DNA of 6,208 nt from Bacteroidia bacterium (lineage in GTDB: Bacteria > Planctomycetota > Phycisphaerae > Phycisphaerales > SM1A02). Made by a program: the position numbers and the translations under genes. Within the stretch, counting starts at the first letter, position 1, and every line of letters begins with the position of its first letter. Shown piece after piece: positions 5,337 to 6,208 of the stretch. The notes beneath the pieces were generated by a model. It ran no database searches, was not told the origin of the DNA, and saw nothing but the letters and a program-made list of their open reading frames with translations. The stretch is from NCBI GenBank assembly GCA_030054235.1, contig JASGCG010000105.1, positions 1 through 6,208 on the forward strand, read 5' to 3'.

Positions 5337-6208
5337 ATGGCCGGAACCGACTCGACGCCAGCCGACCACCACACCCACGGTCCCTCAGGGACCGCGGCGA
5401 AGTTGGCCATCACCCTCGTGGCGCTGGGGGTGGTCTTTGGCGACATCGGCACCAGCCCGCTCTACGCCATCAAGGAGTCGCTTTCGGCCCATCACGGCAT
5501 GCCGAGGGATCCATCCACGGTCCTTGGCGTGCTGAGCCTTTTCTTCTGGTCGCTCACGATCATCATCAGCGTCAAGTACGCATGGCTGATCCTCAAGGCC
5601 GACAACCGCGGCGAAGGCGGCATCTTTTCGCTCATGTCGCTGCTCCCCGCGCCGGGACAGTCGATCCGGACGCTGTCGCTGCCCTTCTTCGTGATGGGGC
5701 TGATGGGCGCTGCCCTGCTCTACGCGGACGGTGTCTTGACGCCGAGCCTGTCCGTGCTGAGCGCCATCGAAGGTCTGGACGTGGTCTCGCCGGGCTGGAG
5801 CCGCTTTGCCGTGCCGATCACCTGCGTCATCCTCGTGGTGCTGTTTGGGGTGCAGCGATTCGGCACCGCCGCGATCGGCTCCTGGCTCGGTCCACTCATG
5901 GTGGTGTGGTTCGCGGTGATCGGACTGCTCGGTGTACGCGGCATCATGCTGCATCCGGAAGTGCTGAAGGCCTGCAGCCCCACCTACGCGATCGAACTGG
6001 CACGATCCCATCCGTGGAACTGCTTCACGGCGCTGGGCAGCGTCATCTTGTGCGTGACCGGTGGCGAAGCGCTCTACGCCGACCTTGGCCACTTCGGCCG
6101 CTTCCCGATCCGTGCCGCCTGGTACTCGATCGTGATGCCCGGTCTGCTCCTGAACTACTTCGGACAGGGTGCGATGTACTTGCAGGACATGTCGGTGGAG
6201 CAGCCGTT
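5337..6208 (+). CDS. kup: KUP/HAK/KT-type potassium transporter, 3' partial
   Basis: The first 290 residues of a Kup potassium uptake protein are visible; the gene runs off the window end (full-length bacterial members are usually about 620-650 residues). A short polar, His-containing N-terminus leads into TM1 with the family signature GVVFGDIGTSPLYA (31-44). The other diagnostic segments follow in order: KYAWLILKADNRGEGGIFSL (79-98), GAALLYADGVLTPSLSVLSA (123-142) with IEGL next, and VTGGEALYADLGHFG near residue 240. Seven or so TM helices are present. The family carries out proton-coupled K+ import across the inner membrane. The ATG at 5337 is chosen because it gives a typical N-terminus just before TM1. 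No convincing Shine-Dalgarno precedes it, which is odd given the strong sites on two neighbouring genes. The cytoplasmic C-terminal domain is not in the window. The identification is very secure. Confidence 0.97.
   Translation, partial: MAGTDSTPADHHTHGPSGTAAKLAITLVALGVVFGDIGTSPLYAIKESLSAHHGMPRDPSTVLGVLSLFFWSLTIIISVKYAWLILKADNRGEGGIFSLMSLLPAPGQSIRTLSLPFFVMGLMGAALLYADGVLTPSLSVLSAIEGLDVVSPGWSRFAVPITCVILVVLFGVQRFGTAAIGSWLGPLMVVWFAVIGLLGVRGIMLHPEVLKACSPTYAIELARSHPWNCFTALGSVILCVTGGEALYADLGHFGRFPIRAAWYSIVMPGLLLNYFGQGAMYLQDMSVEQP

Noticed and set aside
5232..5378. 49-residue upstream extension of the oxidoreductase
   Set aside because: It would bury the Tat signal inside the protein, overlap the kup start and ignore the strong Shine-Dalgarno at 5238-5243.
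5385..6092. 235-codon minus-strand open frame inside kup
   Set aside because: The plus strand encodes unmistakable Kup signatures throughout; the antisense product is low-complexity, His/Arg/Gln-rich.

Overview
The window is GC-rich, gene-dense bacterial DNA with four complete protein genes and two genes cut by the window ends. No RNA gene, mobile element or CRISPR array was seen. The Tat-exported Gfo/Idh/MocA oxidoreductase is of a type very common in Planctomycetota. The high GC, the exported protein with DnaJ-type CxxCxGxG motifs and the Popeye-like membrane protein would all fit a Planctomycetota bacterium, perhaps of the Phycisphaerae. This placement is inference from gene style, not from a marker gene.

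Left part, plus strand (1-1927): the 3' end of an NMT1/THI5-like ABC-transporter substrate-binding protein overlaps by 4 bp (ATGA) an exported protein of unknown function that carries two DnaJ-type zinc-finger half motifs. The two are translationally coupled. Both have Pro/Glu-rich acidic C-terminal tails. No permease or ATPase is visible, so any such partner would lie upstream of the window.

Middle part, minus strand (5231 down to 1937): a tight three-gene operon. It starts with a Tat-signal Gfo/Idh/MocA oxidoreductase. A 4-bp overlap leads to a 12-TM Spinster-like MFS transporter, and an 11-bp gap leads to a small protein with three TM segments and a cyclic-nucleotide-binding-type domain, which resembles vertebrate Popeye (POPDC) proteins. 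The last gene converges on the plus-strand zinc-finger gene with only 9 bp between the stops.

Right part: a 105-bp divergent intergenic region holding a perfect 8-bp inverted repeat separates the operon from the 5' part of a kup-type potassium transporter gene, which runs off the window end. The operon probably handles an unidentified small molecule, with transport by the MFS protein and redox chemistry in the envelope by the oxidoreductase. The Popeye-like protein may be a membrane sensor or regulator. Its place in an operon divergent from a K+ transporter is the most noteworthy point, because animal Popeye proteins bind cAMP and modulate a potassium channel.
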